From positions 4,227,795-4,291,794 of the forward strand of contig JAJEKV010000002.1 of assembly GCA_021234155.1 (NCBI GenBank): a stretch of 64,000 bases of DNA. Reading direction: 5' to 3'. Under the pieces are notes generated by a model. That model had not been told where the DNA came from, ran no database searches, and saw only the letters and a list, made by a program, of their open reading frames with translations. The translations under genes and the position numbers were made by a program. This DNA comes from Isoetes taiwanensis (lineage: Eukaryota; Streptophyta; Lycopodiopsida; Isoetales; Isoetaceae). This document shows positions 22,571-32,039 of this stretch, in pieces; the first letter of the stretch is position 1, and every line of letters starts with the position of its first letter.

Positions 22571-22742
22571 AAACCATTAGAAACAAGTACTTCTTTAACT
22601 ATTTGGCATATTTTAAAATACTCTCTATAACTTGAGTGTGATTTGGCAAATTCTTGAGTACATGGTGCAACACCTCAGTTTTTTTTCAATGCGTGTATCT
22701 TGTTTTCTTTGTCTGATTTTGTTAGGGCCCGAAGGGCCCAAA

Positions 22743-24150
22743 TTTTTTTTTTTAACTACCAACATATAACTAACAGTAACATTATTAATATCTACAAACC
22801 ATTAAAATTAACACCATTAAGTACATTCCCTCAAATCTTATAGTATTTTTCAAACCTCAATATACAGTATATAAAAACTTGTACAGGCATACCCCACAAA
22901 TGAGGATCTCTATATACGGTCCAGATCAAGGAATAAAGGGCAAATATGCCCATCCAACAGCTGCTATCCATCGTCGTTGTATATTTGGATGAACAACACT
23001 TAGAGGCACATTCTCAGGAGTGTCTTGCAAAGGAATCCACCAACATGGAGTAGACAGGATTGATATAAAAAAGAGATCTGACAGTGTCCTAAGCAGCAAG
23101 CAACCCCTTTAAAAAGGGAGAAGCGTTAAGATACGGATGTATATTATAAAGAAAAGCCCACGGAAGGAGAGGCTTAATGGTGGCCTTATAAAATGGAAGA
23201 CAATGTCGAATTGACTACATCAGTAACCTCGGGCTAGGAGAATCATCTTTACCAGTGAGAATCCTCCAAATAAACTTCGATATCATCACCGCATTTTGGA
23301 GATGAAAATCCAATATTCCAAGACCATCGGCTGCCTTAGATTTAATGCACTTCGCCCAAGCTACCTTGCCACAGCTCCTACTTCATTTCCACCCCAAATA
23401 AAATTCATGATGATGTGCACAATCTCCTCCATTCTGAGGTGCTAATAGAGTGGATGCCATGTGAATGTTGTATTCCACTAAAATAAGTGCTTTTGCAATC
23501 CTGTAATAATTTCATCCGACGCATTTGAAACGGAGACGTGAATTTTGACAGGGATACCAAGCAACTTCGTGGTATTCCCATGCAGAAGAATCTTCCATGG
23601 ATAGTCCAGAATATAGGGAGGGATGGGACTGCCCAATGTCCACAAAGCAGTACACTTTTGCCAACGCACAAGAACTTCTGATGCTAAGGAGAATGTATCT
23701 AACAATAGCTTAGCATTATGAAGACTTTCAGCCTCGGCAATTAGGAATAAAAAAGTGTCATCAGCATATTGATTATATACCTCTTGAGAACCATCGTCCA
23801 TTGGCAGACCTTGAATGATACCATCCTGTATAGCCACAGAGAAAAGCTGGGATAACACTTCTGCCACAACTGTGAAGAGCAGGGGTGCTAAGGTGCAACC
23901 TTGCTGAATTCCCTTGCCCACTACAAAAATATCAGATGGCTCGTGTTGAAAAAGTACGATAGACCTTGCTGACGTATGAAGCTTCATGACATTTCTTATA
24001 AATGACTCCCTGAACCCAAGAGCAAGAAGATACTTCTTCAAGAAATCCCAAGTAACACTATCGTAAGCTTTAGCAAAATCGAGTTTAAGATACACCGCTC
24101 TATCGAGCATATTTGAGTTGAGGTTAACTACTGTTATTTTTGTTTGTCTT
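22743..24150 (-). mobile_element. LINE B, 5' truncated, RT core readable
   Basis: An open frame at 23,478-24,212 (minus) contains the RT palm: VYLKLDFAKAYDSVTWDFL, then GIQQGCTLAPLLF and the catalytic NQYADDTFLF. Downstream, broken frames give zf-RVT-like sequence (FIWRILTGKDDSPSPRL near 23,250). The 3' end is a poly(A), visible as 11 T at 22,743-22,753. The 5' end stops just before the LDFAKAYD motif, so endonuclease and ORF1 are missing. Confidence 0.88.
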
Positions 24151-24217
24151 TCAGATGAACTACCTGGAAACAATAATCTAGAATGATCAGAATGACTAGT
24201 AGTTAACCTCAACTCAA
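24114..24217. repeat. 19-bp inverted repeat at the LINE B 5' edge
   Basis: GAGTTGAGGTTAACTACT at about 24,114-24,132 has its complement AGTAGTTAACCTCAACTC at about 24,200-24,217, separated by about 65 bp. It sits at the point where LINE similarity ends. Confidence 0.85.
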
Positions 24218-24899
24218 AAGTGCAGATACCTTTTTATACTTCCTTAAAGCGATAGCAAGGGAAATGCAAAAATGACAATTGTTCACGAGTTCATAATCTG
24301 AACTACATATGTTAGAATCAGATGAACTTGAGCTCATTGGAAGTCTCATGCAGAGAGCTTCATATTGGTATGTGATAAGACCCACATATATGGTGTTAAG
24401 TAGTTGTTTGTACTTTTTAATTTGGATACCTTTTTATGCAAGTGCGTGCATGTTTGTTTTGTTGGTAATGTAGGTTTTATCATAACTCTTGGTCCATGAC
24501 TCATTTTCAAATGTTCTTTATTGCATTGGAAAGATCTCTTCAAGGCTTTCTAAGGATGTATAATTTGTGCATGTTTGGTTTTAGTTCAAACATCATTTTT
24601 ATGGTCTGATTTAGTAGGGTTTTGGAAAGTTATCAAGGAATCTGCAATACTAGAATAATGGATTCATTTATACAGCTTATGTTTTATCATGGCAAGAGAA
24701 AAAAGATATAGCAATAAGGAACTTGGTATACAAAGTGAAAACAAGGAGAGGTATTGTGCATCTTACAAGATATTGGATGAGAGATAATTCGCATGATAAA
24801 AGCTCATCCCAGAACCCAGCTTCAGTGTGGCACCCAGGTGGATGTTTTAGCATTTAAACTATTTGGTTCTCAGCGACCACTATTGAACAAGAAAACTCA

Positions 24900-26290
24900 A
24901 AAGACAACCACTATTCAACAAAACGCATGGTCTTCCTTTCACAATCCATGAATTATGCAATTTATATTCAACTATAACTTCATTTTGAAAAGCTCATCTG
25001 AAGCTTCAAGACAATTTTAGATCATGTAAGGAAAAGGAAGATCTTTCTAGAATAAAAGACTATTTATATTTGTGAAGCTTCAACAATCCTAGCTCAACAT
25101 AAACAAATTCTCTGTTGCCGACCTGGAAAAAATCTAGAATGCATGCTTGCTAGAATAGATGGCGTGCCAGAGATGGGTGATGTAGAACAAAGACGGAAAA
25201 CAGAGAATTGAATGAGATATGCAATGTTTGACAGAGAATTGAATGAGAATCTCGAAGATAGTTGATGTTTCACATCCTGTAATCATTATTTGGATTTGTA
25301 ACCAAGTGTATTTTTCCCAAACAATTAACTTGAGATGCATTAAGATATTTTCGTACAAGGATTATAAAATGCATTTTTTTATTGTTTATTTATGATGTGA
25401 TGATTGCTCTTGTAATCTTAAAAGTGCTGACACCGTCAATCCAAGCCATCACATCGGGATTCTAGAATGGGCGAGCATGCATGCCTCGCATGCATGCCTC
25501 GCATGCATGCACTGTCTGAGCTGCTGGCTCATTGAGGAGATTGCTATTTCTTGCAGGGTTCTTCATCGACTTCTCATTGGCGACTTCTCATCTCTCAACA
25601 GTACTCTTGATTCTCATTCTTTGAAACCATGCAAGGACGGGCTTCTCCCTGCTTGGCTTGACCATTTTGGCATCTCTTTCCTTTTGTAGCTTGTTCTTTC
25701 TTGGCCTTGTCTCTTCTTTAGACAATTCCTTCGATCTTCGCCATCGATCTCTTCTTATAATTGAAGTTATCTTTTGATTGGAAACTTTATCGGTTTCATG
25801 TGAGCCTAGTTCTAGAATACCATTCATTCGCACCATCGGATCAGGATTCTAGAATGGGCGAGCATGCAGCATGCATGCATTTTCTGGGCCTTTGGTTCAT
25901 TGAAGAGATTGCTATTCCTTGCAAGGTTCTTCATCGACTTCCCATCGACGCTTCATCCCTCTGCAGTATCCTAGATTCCGACCCTCCCTCCCTTCCTTCC
26001 TTAATTTCTTGTATATTCTGGGAAGGGACTCGCAAGAGACACAAAACCGGCCGACTACCAGAGAACTTCCTTAACTATAGATAGGCTTGTCATTCATCAC
26101 AGCAGCAATATACAACGTTTTGAAGAATAGAGAGGGGTAGCCGACCGTAGGAACAATATCGGACTACCCCACAAACAGAAAATGCGCATAGGCAATATAG
26201 AAGGGTAATGGCGACAACTTCTCATCGGGATAAAAAACCCCGCCCTTTCAGGTTTTCGAGGAAAACCCTAATGAGAAATGGTCGCCAATA
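24900..26290. repeat. Right arm of the large inverted repeat
   Basis: Inverted counterpart of 17,930-19,150. The ATTCTAGAATGGGCGAGC block is present twice here (25,457 and 25,850, about 390 bp apart), each followed by a GCATGC-rich stretch and GGTTCTTCATCGACTTC, so this arm carries an internal tandem duplication. It ends with the hairpin at 26,216-26,290. Confidence 0.7.
26216..26290. repeat. Long hairpin module, copy 2
   Basis: Outer arms GGCGACAACTTCTCAT and ATGAGAAATGGTCGCC pair; inner AAAACCCCGCCCTTTCAGG matches copy 1. The outer arm sequence differs from copy 1 while complementarity is kept. Confidence 0.8.
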
Positions 26291-26644
26291 GCCTTGAATG
26301 TGTTGCCTGGAGAACGGAAGGAGATGGGTTGATGGCGAGCGCAAATTGAGCAGGACCCCAGAAGATGGCGAAAACCTCAAATGTGTCGCATGGAGAAGTG
26401 AAGGAAATGGGCTCATGGCGGCGAAATAGAACAGGACCCGAAGGCGGCCGGGAATCCCGCAAACCATACAAAAGAACCGAAAAAATACCCATGAATGGTT
26501 AGAGAAAAGCAACATGCGGCACGGAGGAAACATTAATCGCACCAAAAAAAATTCAAAATATGAGCGGCGAAACGGATGAAAAAGAACAACGGAAAAGAAA
26601 TAAAGCGCCACCCAATCCGTGGAAAACCATTATGTGAAAATATG

Positions 26645-26760
26645 CCTCACCCTCGAGGTGGAAATAAAATAAACATCACCCGTAGGTGGAAAATAATCGC
26701 GACATAATGCCGATGAAAAGAAAAACATGATAATAGCAACACCCAAAGGTGGAGAACAAC
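26645..26760. repeat. Three mini-hairpins CACCC-nnn-GGTGG
   Basis: CCTCACCCTCGAGGTGG, then ATCACCCGTAGGTGG and AACACCCAAAGGTGGAG occur at spacings of about 36-68 bp, each a short stem with a different loop. Confidence 0.75.
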
Positions 26761-26919
26761 AAAGAGTGCATGAACAAAAATATAGATGAAAAGATGCATA
26801 CCCCACATAACAGTAGGGATAGGAGGGAAGCAACGGCAATAGAAGAAGAGAGTGCCGTGAGAAGGCGCCGATGCCGAAGCGAAAGAGGAAAGGGCCTTAT
26901 ATAGGAGCTCGTCCCTTCC

Positions 26920-27250
26920 CAGAATGGCGATCTGATGGCTCGGATCGATGCTATTCATGTACCAACCCCTCGCTTTTTGAGGTTTTATGGCGTGGCATGC
27001 CTGAACAACCCTTCGCTTTTCGAGGTTGTTATTTGCTTATCATTGTGTTCTAGTATTAGTGATGTGTAGGTACAATGGAATGCGCGACTCCCGTTTCTCC
27101 TTACATCATGGGTTTTTTTGTTGGAGCATTTTTTGCAGCCTTATGATTTGTGCAAGCCCCTTGCTGAAGGCTTATCGCTAGGGTTTTTCCTCGAAAACTC
27201 GAAAGGGCAAGGTTTTTAATCCCGATGATAAGTTCTCGGCAGGTACACTA
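26920..27250. repeat. Hairpin-family copy, partly inverted
   Basis: It begins with GGCTCGGATCGATG (also at 18,440), continues with two mini-hairpin units (CCTCGCTTTTTGAGG and CCTTCGCTTTTCGAGG) and ends with a long hairpin at 27,163-27,241 (GGGTTTTTCCTCGAAAAC and GGTTTTTAATCCCG). A TATA-like TTATATAGGAG sits just upstream at about 26,897. Confidence 0.7.
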
Positions 27251-27396
27251 GCTGACTTTTGTAGAAATTTTATTTTTGAGATCCAGGTGATATAACTAGA
27301 TATGCCCTGCGTTTTTCTTTTTTTTGGTGGGTAGATGTGCAGCTACCCACTCTACACCATTGTAGAAAACTGCTGAGATGAATCAAAAGTCCAAAT

Positions 27397-27530
27397 CTAG
27401 AATTGAACTTTATCATCCATGGAGACCCGAAGGTCTATAAGACCCAATAAGAAAGAAAGCACGTCAAGCCATTTATTGCTTAGTATTAGAAAACTCTTGC
27501 CCGGAAGGGTTTTCGAGGGAATCTTAACAG
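27397..27530 (-). repeat. LINE D-like 3' UTR fragment
   Basis: On the minus strand it reads TTGGGTCTTATAGACC-TTCG-GGTCTCCATGGATGATAAA. This matches TTGGGTCCCATAGACC-GATT-GGTCTCCGTGGACGATAAA at the end of LINE D (49,175-49,213), with a varied loop. No LINE coding sequence was recognised beside it. Confidence 0.65.
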
Positions 27531-28068
27531 TAATAGATTCGCTGAGAAATTGTACAATGATACATTTGTTTGTATATATCAATATGACAATGCAATATTA
27601 TTTCATCTCGCTTGTCGAGAACCTTCAGGATGATGGATGATAATGTTGTTACTCCAGACATTTGCAAGAGCAAATGTAACGGTTGATTAGGTGTAATCAG
27701 GTCATCATATTGTGCTGAAATAATTGTAAACATTAGGAAAATCTAAAGAGTGCGATATTCATCTTCAATGGCTCCCATCTGGCAACATTCATATATCATA
27801 TTTTCATATTCCTCACGGTCCTACCTCCATGTTTTAGTTCTGAGGCAATGTGCACAAGTGCGAATGGATGCAATGTTTTATGCATGCATCAATTGTGTAA
27901 TGATGTAACTAGCAAGTCGAGCCCCTCCACCATGTTGGGCATGGGTAGCTCATAAATGTGCATTGGCATTTTCTGTTTTTTTTTTGCAATTTTGGCCCAG
28001 AAAAGAAAACCCTTAAAAGACCATTGGTTTAGTGAATCTTAGGACATAGATTTTCTACCTAGATTTTT

Positions 28069-28208
28069 TTTCCCAACCCGGCCTATAGAGTATTTTCTAG
28101 AACCATATTGCTTGTGAAATCTAGTCAAGGGGGTTCTTTTTCCCAACCCGGCCTATAGAGTATTTTCTAGAACCATATTGCTTGTGAAATCTAGTCAAGG
28201 GGGTTCTG
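28069..28208. repeat. Perfect-looking 70-bp tandem duplication
   Basis: The unit TTTTTCCCAACCCGGCCTAT...CAAGGGGGTTC is repeated head to tail with no mismatch that I can see. It lies just outside the left terminus of the giant element. Confidence 0.95.
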
Positions 28209-28281
28209 AAATCTTACTCAAATTTGATCATTAGATTTTCAAACCCTAAATCTAGGTTTGTGAATAACTTAACACGTTTTC

Positions 28282-28381
28282 GGGTGAAAGCATGTTGTAG
28301 TGGAACAAAAACGTGCATTTTAGCACCACATTTTTGGGTGCTAAGTGTGGTGGGAACTACCGAATTTGTAGTGGGAGAGGC
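28282..28381 (+). repeat. Left terminal inverted repeat of giant element
   Basis: The first 26 bases (28,282-28,307) are identical to the complement of the right end. The inner part holds a small palindrome around AGCACCACATTTTTGGGTGCT's core (28,332-28,352) and TGTGGTGGGA at 28,346. Confidence 0.75.
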
Positions 28382-28468
28382 AGTTATTTTTCAAAAATAC
28401 ACATGATTACTTATTCAAAATTTTGTCCTTTCAGTCTTATTCAGGCTTATTCAGCAATGTACACGATC

Positions 28469-28600
28469 ATTTTCCCTCAAAAACTTTGATCACGCTCCCT
28501 TAATCCGGCAAGACCATTTTCGATTTCAATTTTCATTTTCCCTCAAAACTCGATCACGCTCCCTTAATCCGGCAAGACCATTTACGATTTCGGCAAGAAG
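28469..28600. repeat. Tandem repeat, about 66 bp x 2
   Basis: The unit TCATTTTCCCTCAAAA followed by GATCACGCTCCCTTAATCCG and GCAAGACCATTT occurs twice. The second copy runs straight into the coding-like frame at 28,586. Confidence 0.9.
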
Positions 28601-28786
28601 ATCGATCCGCGAAATGGCTCGATCATACCGGACTTGAATGCCACGGGATACACCTACAAGGAAATGTACGGGCAAGAAAAGCATTACGCCACACAAGAAG
28701 AAATCGAAGTCCGTTTGGGGACCGAAAGTATTAGGAAAATCCCACTTACGGTGGGTTGCATTCTAGATTCGAGGGGATGCCCATGA
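28586..28786 (+). pseudogene. Unrecognised coding remnant 1 in giant element
   Basis: A 66-codon frame with protein-like composition (contains GSIIPDLNATGYTYKEMYGQ and IPLTVGCILDSRGC), ending at TGA 28,784. No family recognised and no Met start. A second patch on the same strand (about 28,880-29,148) reads VEFSAIVKRKES and, in another frame, SEEASNMPRDDANSLEMTRP. Base composition is less AT-rich than the neighbouring sequence. Probably exons of one decayed gene. Confidence 0.35.
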
Positions 28787-29389
28787 TTCTCTGTTGTTTA
28801 GAATATTGTTTTGTTTCATCATAGGAGAGGTATAATGAATATATGTGCCTTTACAAAAATCCGCAGGCAGGAAGTGTGCACGGGGAGGCATGGCCTCACC
28901 GACTATGGTCATTGCGTATTACCTTCACACAAAAGGAAAAGAAATAAACCTGGTTGAGTTTTCGGCAATAGTTAAGAGAAAAGAGTCAAGCCTCTCCGTC
29001 CCAACGTAAGAGGAAGAATGCAAGCATTTCAAATAGTGAGGAAGCGAGCAACATGCCACGAGATGATGCGAACTCTCTTGAAATGACTAGGCCACAATTC
29101 AAGCCTCCTCAAGCCGTAAGAAGAATCTGGGGAAAATCACCGAAAAAATAGGTACTTTTCAACCCTCTTCTTACAGAACTACCATATGATGCAATTTAAT
29201 ATTGGGCTGTTATTTTCCGGCAAAGGTCTAGCAAGCTTGAACAATCAGTACACCACTTACTTCTTCATTTGGGTGTGTTGTAAGTTATGTGTAGGAAATT
29301 TGTCTTTGCTAGTTTCGAAGTTGTGGTGGATAATTTCAGTTCACAGTAGTATGTAGCTCCAAATGTATTACAGGACGGTCATATGGTGC

Positions 29390-29945
29390 CAATTATATGT
29401 TAATAATGTAGTTTGTAGCATATGTAGTGTCACATATAGTACCAAACGTGGTACCTTATCTGAATAGTGAATTGGCTTCCATAAGTTTCTATACTTAGTG
29501 TCCTATGTGATGTTAGATATGGTGATACTTGTGAATGGTGGATTGTCCGCCATATGTGGTGCCAAGCTCGCTGCGCTAAATATTGCACCACGCTATCCGG
29601 CCACATATGGGGTGGTGGATGCCCCGGAGGATGTGGTGCTTTACGCGGCATTGTGGTGCCACATGTGGTGTCTAATGTGGCACCACTATGGATCCACATT
29701 TTGCACCACATGTGGTGTCTTTGACGCCATTTGTGGTGCGGTAATGGATTGCCATATGTGGTGCCTTGGGTGCATTGTGGTGCCATATGTGGTGTGGCAT
29801 GTGGCACCGTTTTGGTGCCACATGCCACACCATATGTGGTGAATATGGCGCCATTTGTGGTGCAAAGTTTGTCATGATGGAATTTGTGGTGTGTAAAAGT
29901 GGTGCTGTTGTGTCATGTGGTACTAACCTTGGATTACTTTCCGGT
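29390..29945. repeat. Palindromic CCAYATGTGGTG repeat cluster
   Basis: About twenty copies of words built on (C)CACATGTGGTG, CCATATGTGGTG and CCATTTGTGGTG, many self-complementary (CCACATGTGG), at irregular spacing. Both strands therefore show short frames with repeated TCG and MW residues that are not genes. Confidence 0.85.
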
Positions 29946-30145
29946 TGAATTCAACAGGGACAGGGGGAGAATGGATCAACTCTACAAGATCGAAGTGATT
30001 CAGGTGTAAAGGCAAGGTTGCAAACTTGTGATCAAAGCCTGCGGAGTGCTACAAATGAAGGTTCAAAGCAACTTGAGTTCCAGGCCAGAAGATGAATAAA
30101 GATTTAAAAAATGGGAAGGAATGATTAAGGATAAACCAAGTCGTC

Positions 30146-30451
30146 GTGCAGCGGTATTCGAGCTATATGCCAAGATCTGAGGCCGAGCTGAAGGAACTAT
30201 TACCAGAACTTGAGCAGACAAAAATCGAGGAGCTTAATCTGCTGTCAGCCAGGGAAGCAGACACAACAGCATTGAAAGTGCTGGAACCAAGGTTAGAGAG
30301 GTTTCTGTCTTGCAAGGACCGTCTTCCTTTATTTGTCTTGGATCCACTACTTCCAGACCTTGATAAGGCTGAAGATTATGGTAGTGGCTGTCCATTCTGT
30401 GGCAAGATCCTCCAGTGGATGGGGAAACCACTACCAACTTTGATTCTTTGA
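30146..30451 (+). other. Unrecognised ORF, 101 codons
   Basis: A Leu/Glu-rich frame with a helical look (AELKELLPELEQTKIEELNL) and a C-terminal CPFCGK pair of cysteines. The in-frame sequence extends upstream by a few codons without a stop. No family recognised. It could be an exon of a decayed gene in the giant element. Confidence 0.35.
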
Positions 30452-30782
30452 ATCAAAATCACCAATACTATCTTCCATGTCTTTCGGCCTCTTGAGGTAC
30501 TTCATAACAAAATTCTGAAGTGCTTAGTATAATTGTATTCTCATTGACAAATTTTGCGTTCACTTTGCGAGGATTTGTAATCATTATTGATTGAGAATTG
30601 CTATCATGAATTTTTTTCAAACATGGGTACAAGCCTTAGGTGTGAGTAGGGAGGATCAAAAGCAACTTCAAGCCACCGAGGCACTACGGTGAGCACTTAT
30701 AGGTAGCTTAGTTTACATGCTAAGGGCGATGTAAGGGTGGGGATGCCAATTAGGATTAGTGGACTTCCTAATCTTTCACCCT

Positions 30783-30909
30783 GGCTTAGTCTCTTTTCGT
30801 TTGTCTGTTTGATGTATCTAATTTGCCCCCTAGGATGAGGTCAGGCTCACTCATTTTAGGGTGGCTTAATTAGATACATCAAGCAGGAAACTCGAAAAGG
30901 GAGTAAGCC
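30783..30909. repeat. Long hairpin 1 (pre-miRNA-like foldback)
   Basis: A 127-nt foldback. GGCTTAGTCTCTTTTCG pairs with CGAAAAGGGAGTAAGCC; CTGTTTGATGTATCTAATT pairs with AATTAGATACATCAAGCAG; CCCCCTA pairs with TTTAGGG. The loop is short. A second copy follows at 30,946. Confidence 0.85.
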
Positions 30910-30945
30910 CGACATAAAACAAGATAGCAATCTTTCATCCTGGCT

Positions 30946-31066
30946 GGCTTAGTCTCTTTTGCTTCTCCTGTTTTTTGTATCTAAAGTGCCCCCTGGTATG
31001 AGATCGCTCGCTCATTTTAGGGGACACTTTAGATATATAAAAACAGGAACATCGTAAAGAGAGTAA
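30946..31066. repeat. Long hairpin 2, covarying tandem copy
   Basis: A 121-nt foldback built like hairpin 1. CTGTTTTTTGTATCTAAAGT pairs with ACTTTAGATATATAAAAACA (allowing mismatches), and CTCTTT pairs with AAAGAG. The middle stem differs from hairpin 1 on both arms while pairing is kept. The two units share an ATCTTTCAYCCTGGCT lead-in. Confidence 0.85.
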
Positions 31067-32039
31067 AAAAGTCTGGAGCTTAGTTAAAAAAACCAAAGCA
31101 TAGTTACAATCAATTGTGATTCAATTCCAGGTTTGCAGAGCATGGTGCCGTTCATGGAATAAAATAACGGCTAAGGTTAGCCAAATGGCTATTTTGTAGC
31201 AGTTTTGCCAAGAAAAATGGCTAAAGTAAATGGAAAAAATGCCCAAAAAAAAGAAAATTTTAGCCCAATTTTTCTGCCGCCCAAGTGAGTTTTTAGGTTG
31301 AATAGCCAAACCTTTACCTCCAGACATATCCATCAGGACATCGATTAGCTAAACCTAAGATAGAGTGGTCTTGGAAAAATGGATAGATTAGCCTGAAATT
31401 CAACACCAATGTATATACTAACTTTAAGAAATTTCAAATAGGGTTTATATTTTTCCTTTTTTTCCACTTTCTTTCTTGTTCCAAGTACAAAGTTGAAGCA
31501 TCAGAGGAAAAGGAACAATGTAGTCCCCCCCTTTTTTTAGGTTTTTGAACATGTTCATGTATGTTTGTGTTTTGATTTATGTATTTACAATAAATTCAAT
31601 GTCTTTGCCAAAATGCTTGGTTTTTTTTAAATTACTATAGCGTGATAGCTAATATTTGCCTTTCCATTTTGTGAAAGTTTAGCCAAAAGCAAGAAACTGT
31701 GATGGAGAAAAACCATTTAGTTTAGCCAAGTGTTAGAAACTTCTAGCCCCAATTTAAAGATAGTTTAGCTAAACCTATTTTGGCTACACTAAAATATGGA
31801 AGTAGTAATTTATTCCATGGTGCCGTTTACTAATTCAGGTCTAACTGTTCATACTGGTGGCAATGCCTTTGTGAGTCCATATAGCACACCAAAAAGGGAA
31901 TTATTTTCTACCCTCAAAGGTAACCAAGTCTTGTTTGATGCAATTGGGATATGTAGCTTACTTCTTCATCCCTACTTTGTAGATATAGAGGTACAATGTG
32001 GTCGTAGGGGGACAAGACACTCACACCCCTTCCGAAAAG

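Noticed and set aside
29430-29842. Cys/Met/Trp-rich frames of 114-132 codons on both strands
   Set aside because: They arise from the palindromic CCACATGTGG repeats, which read similarly on both strands.
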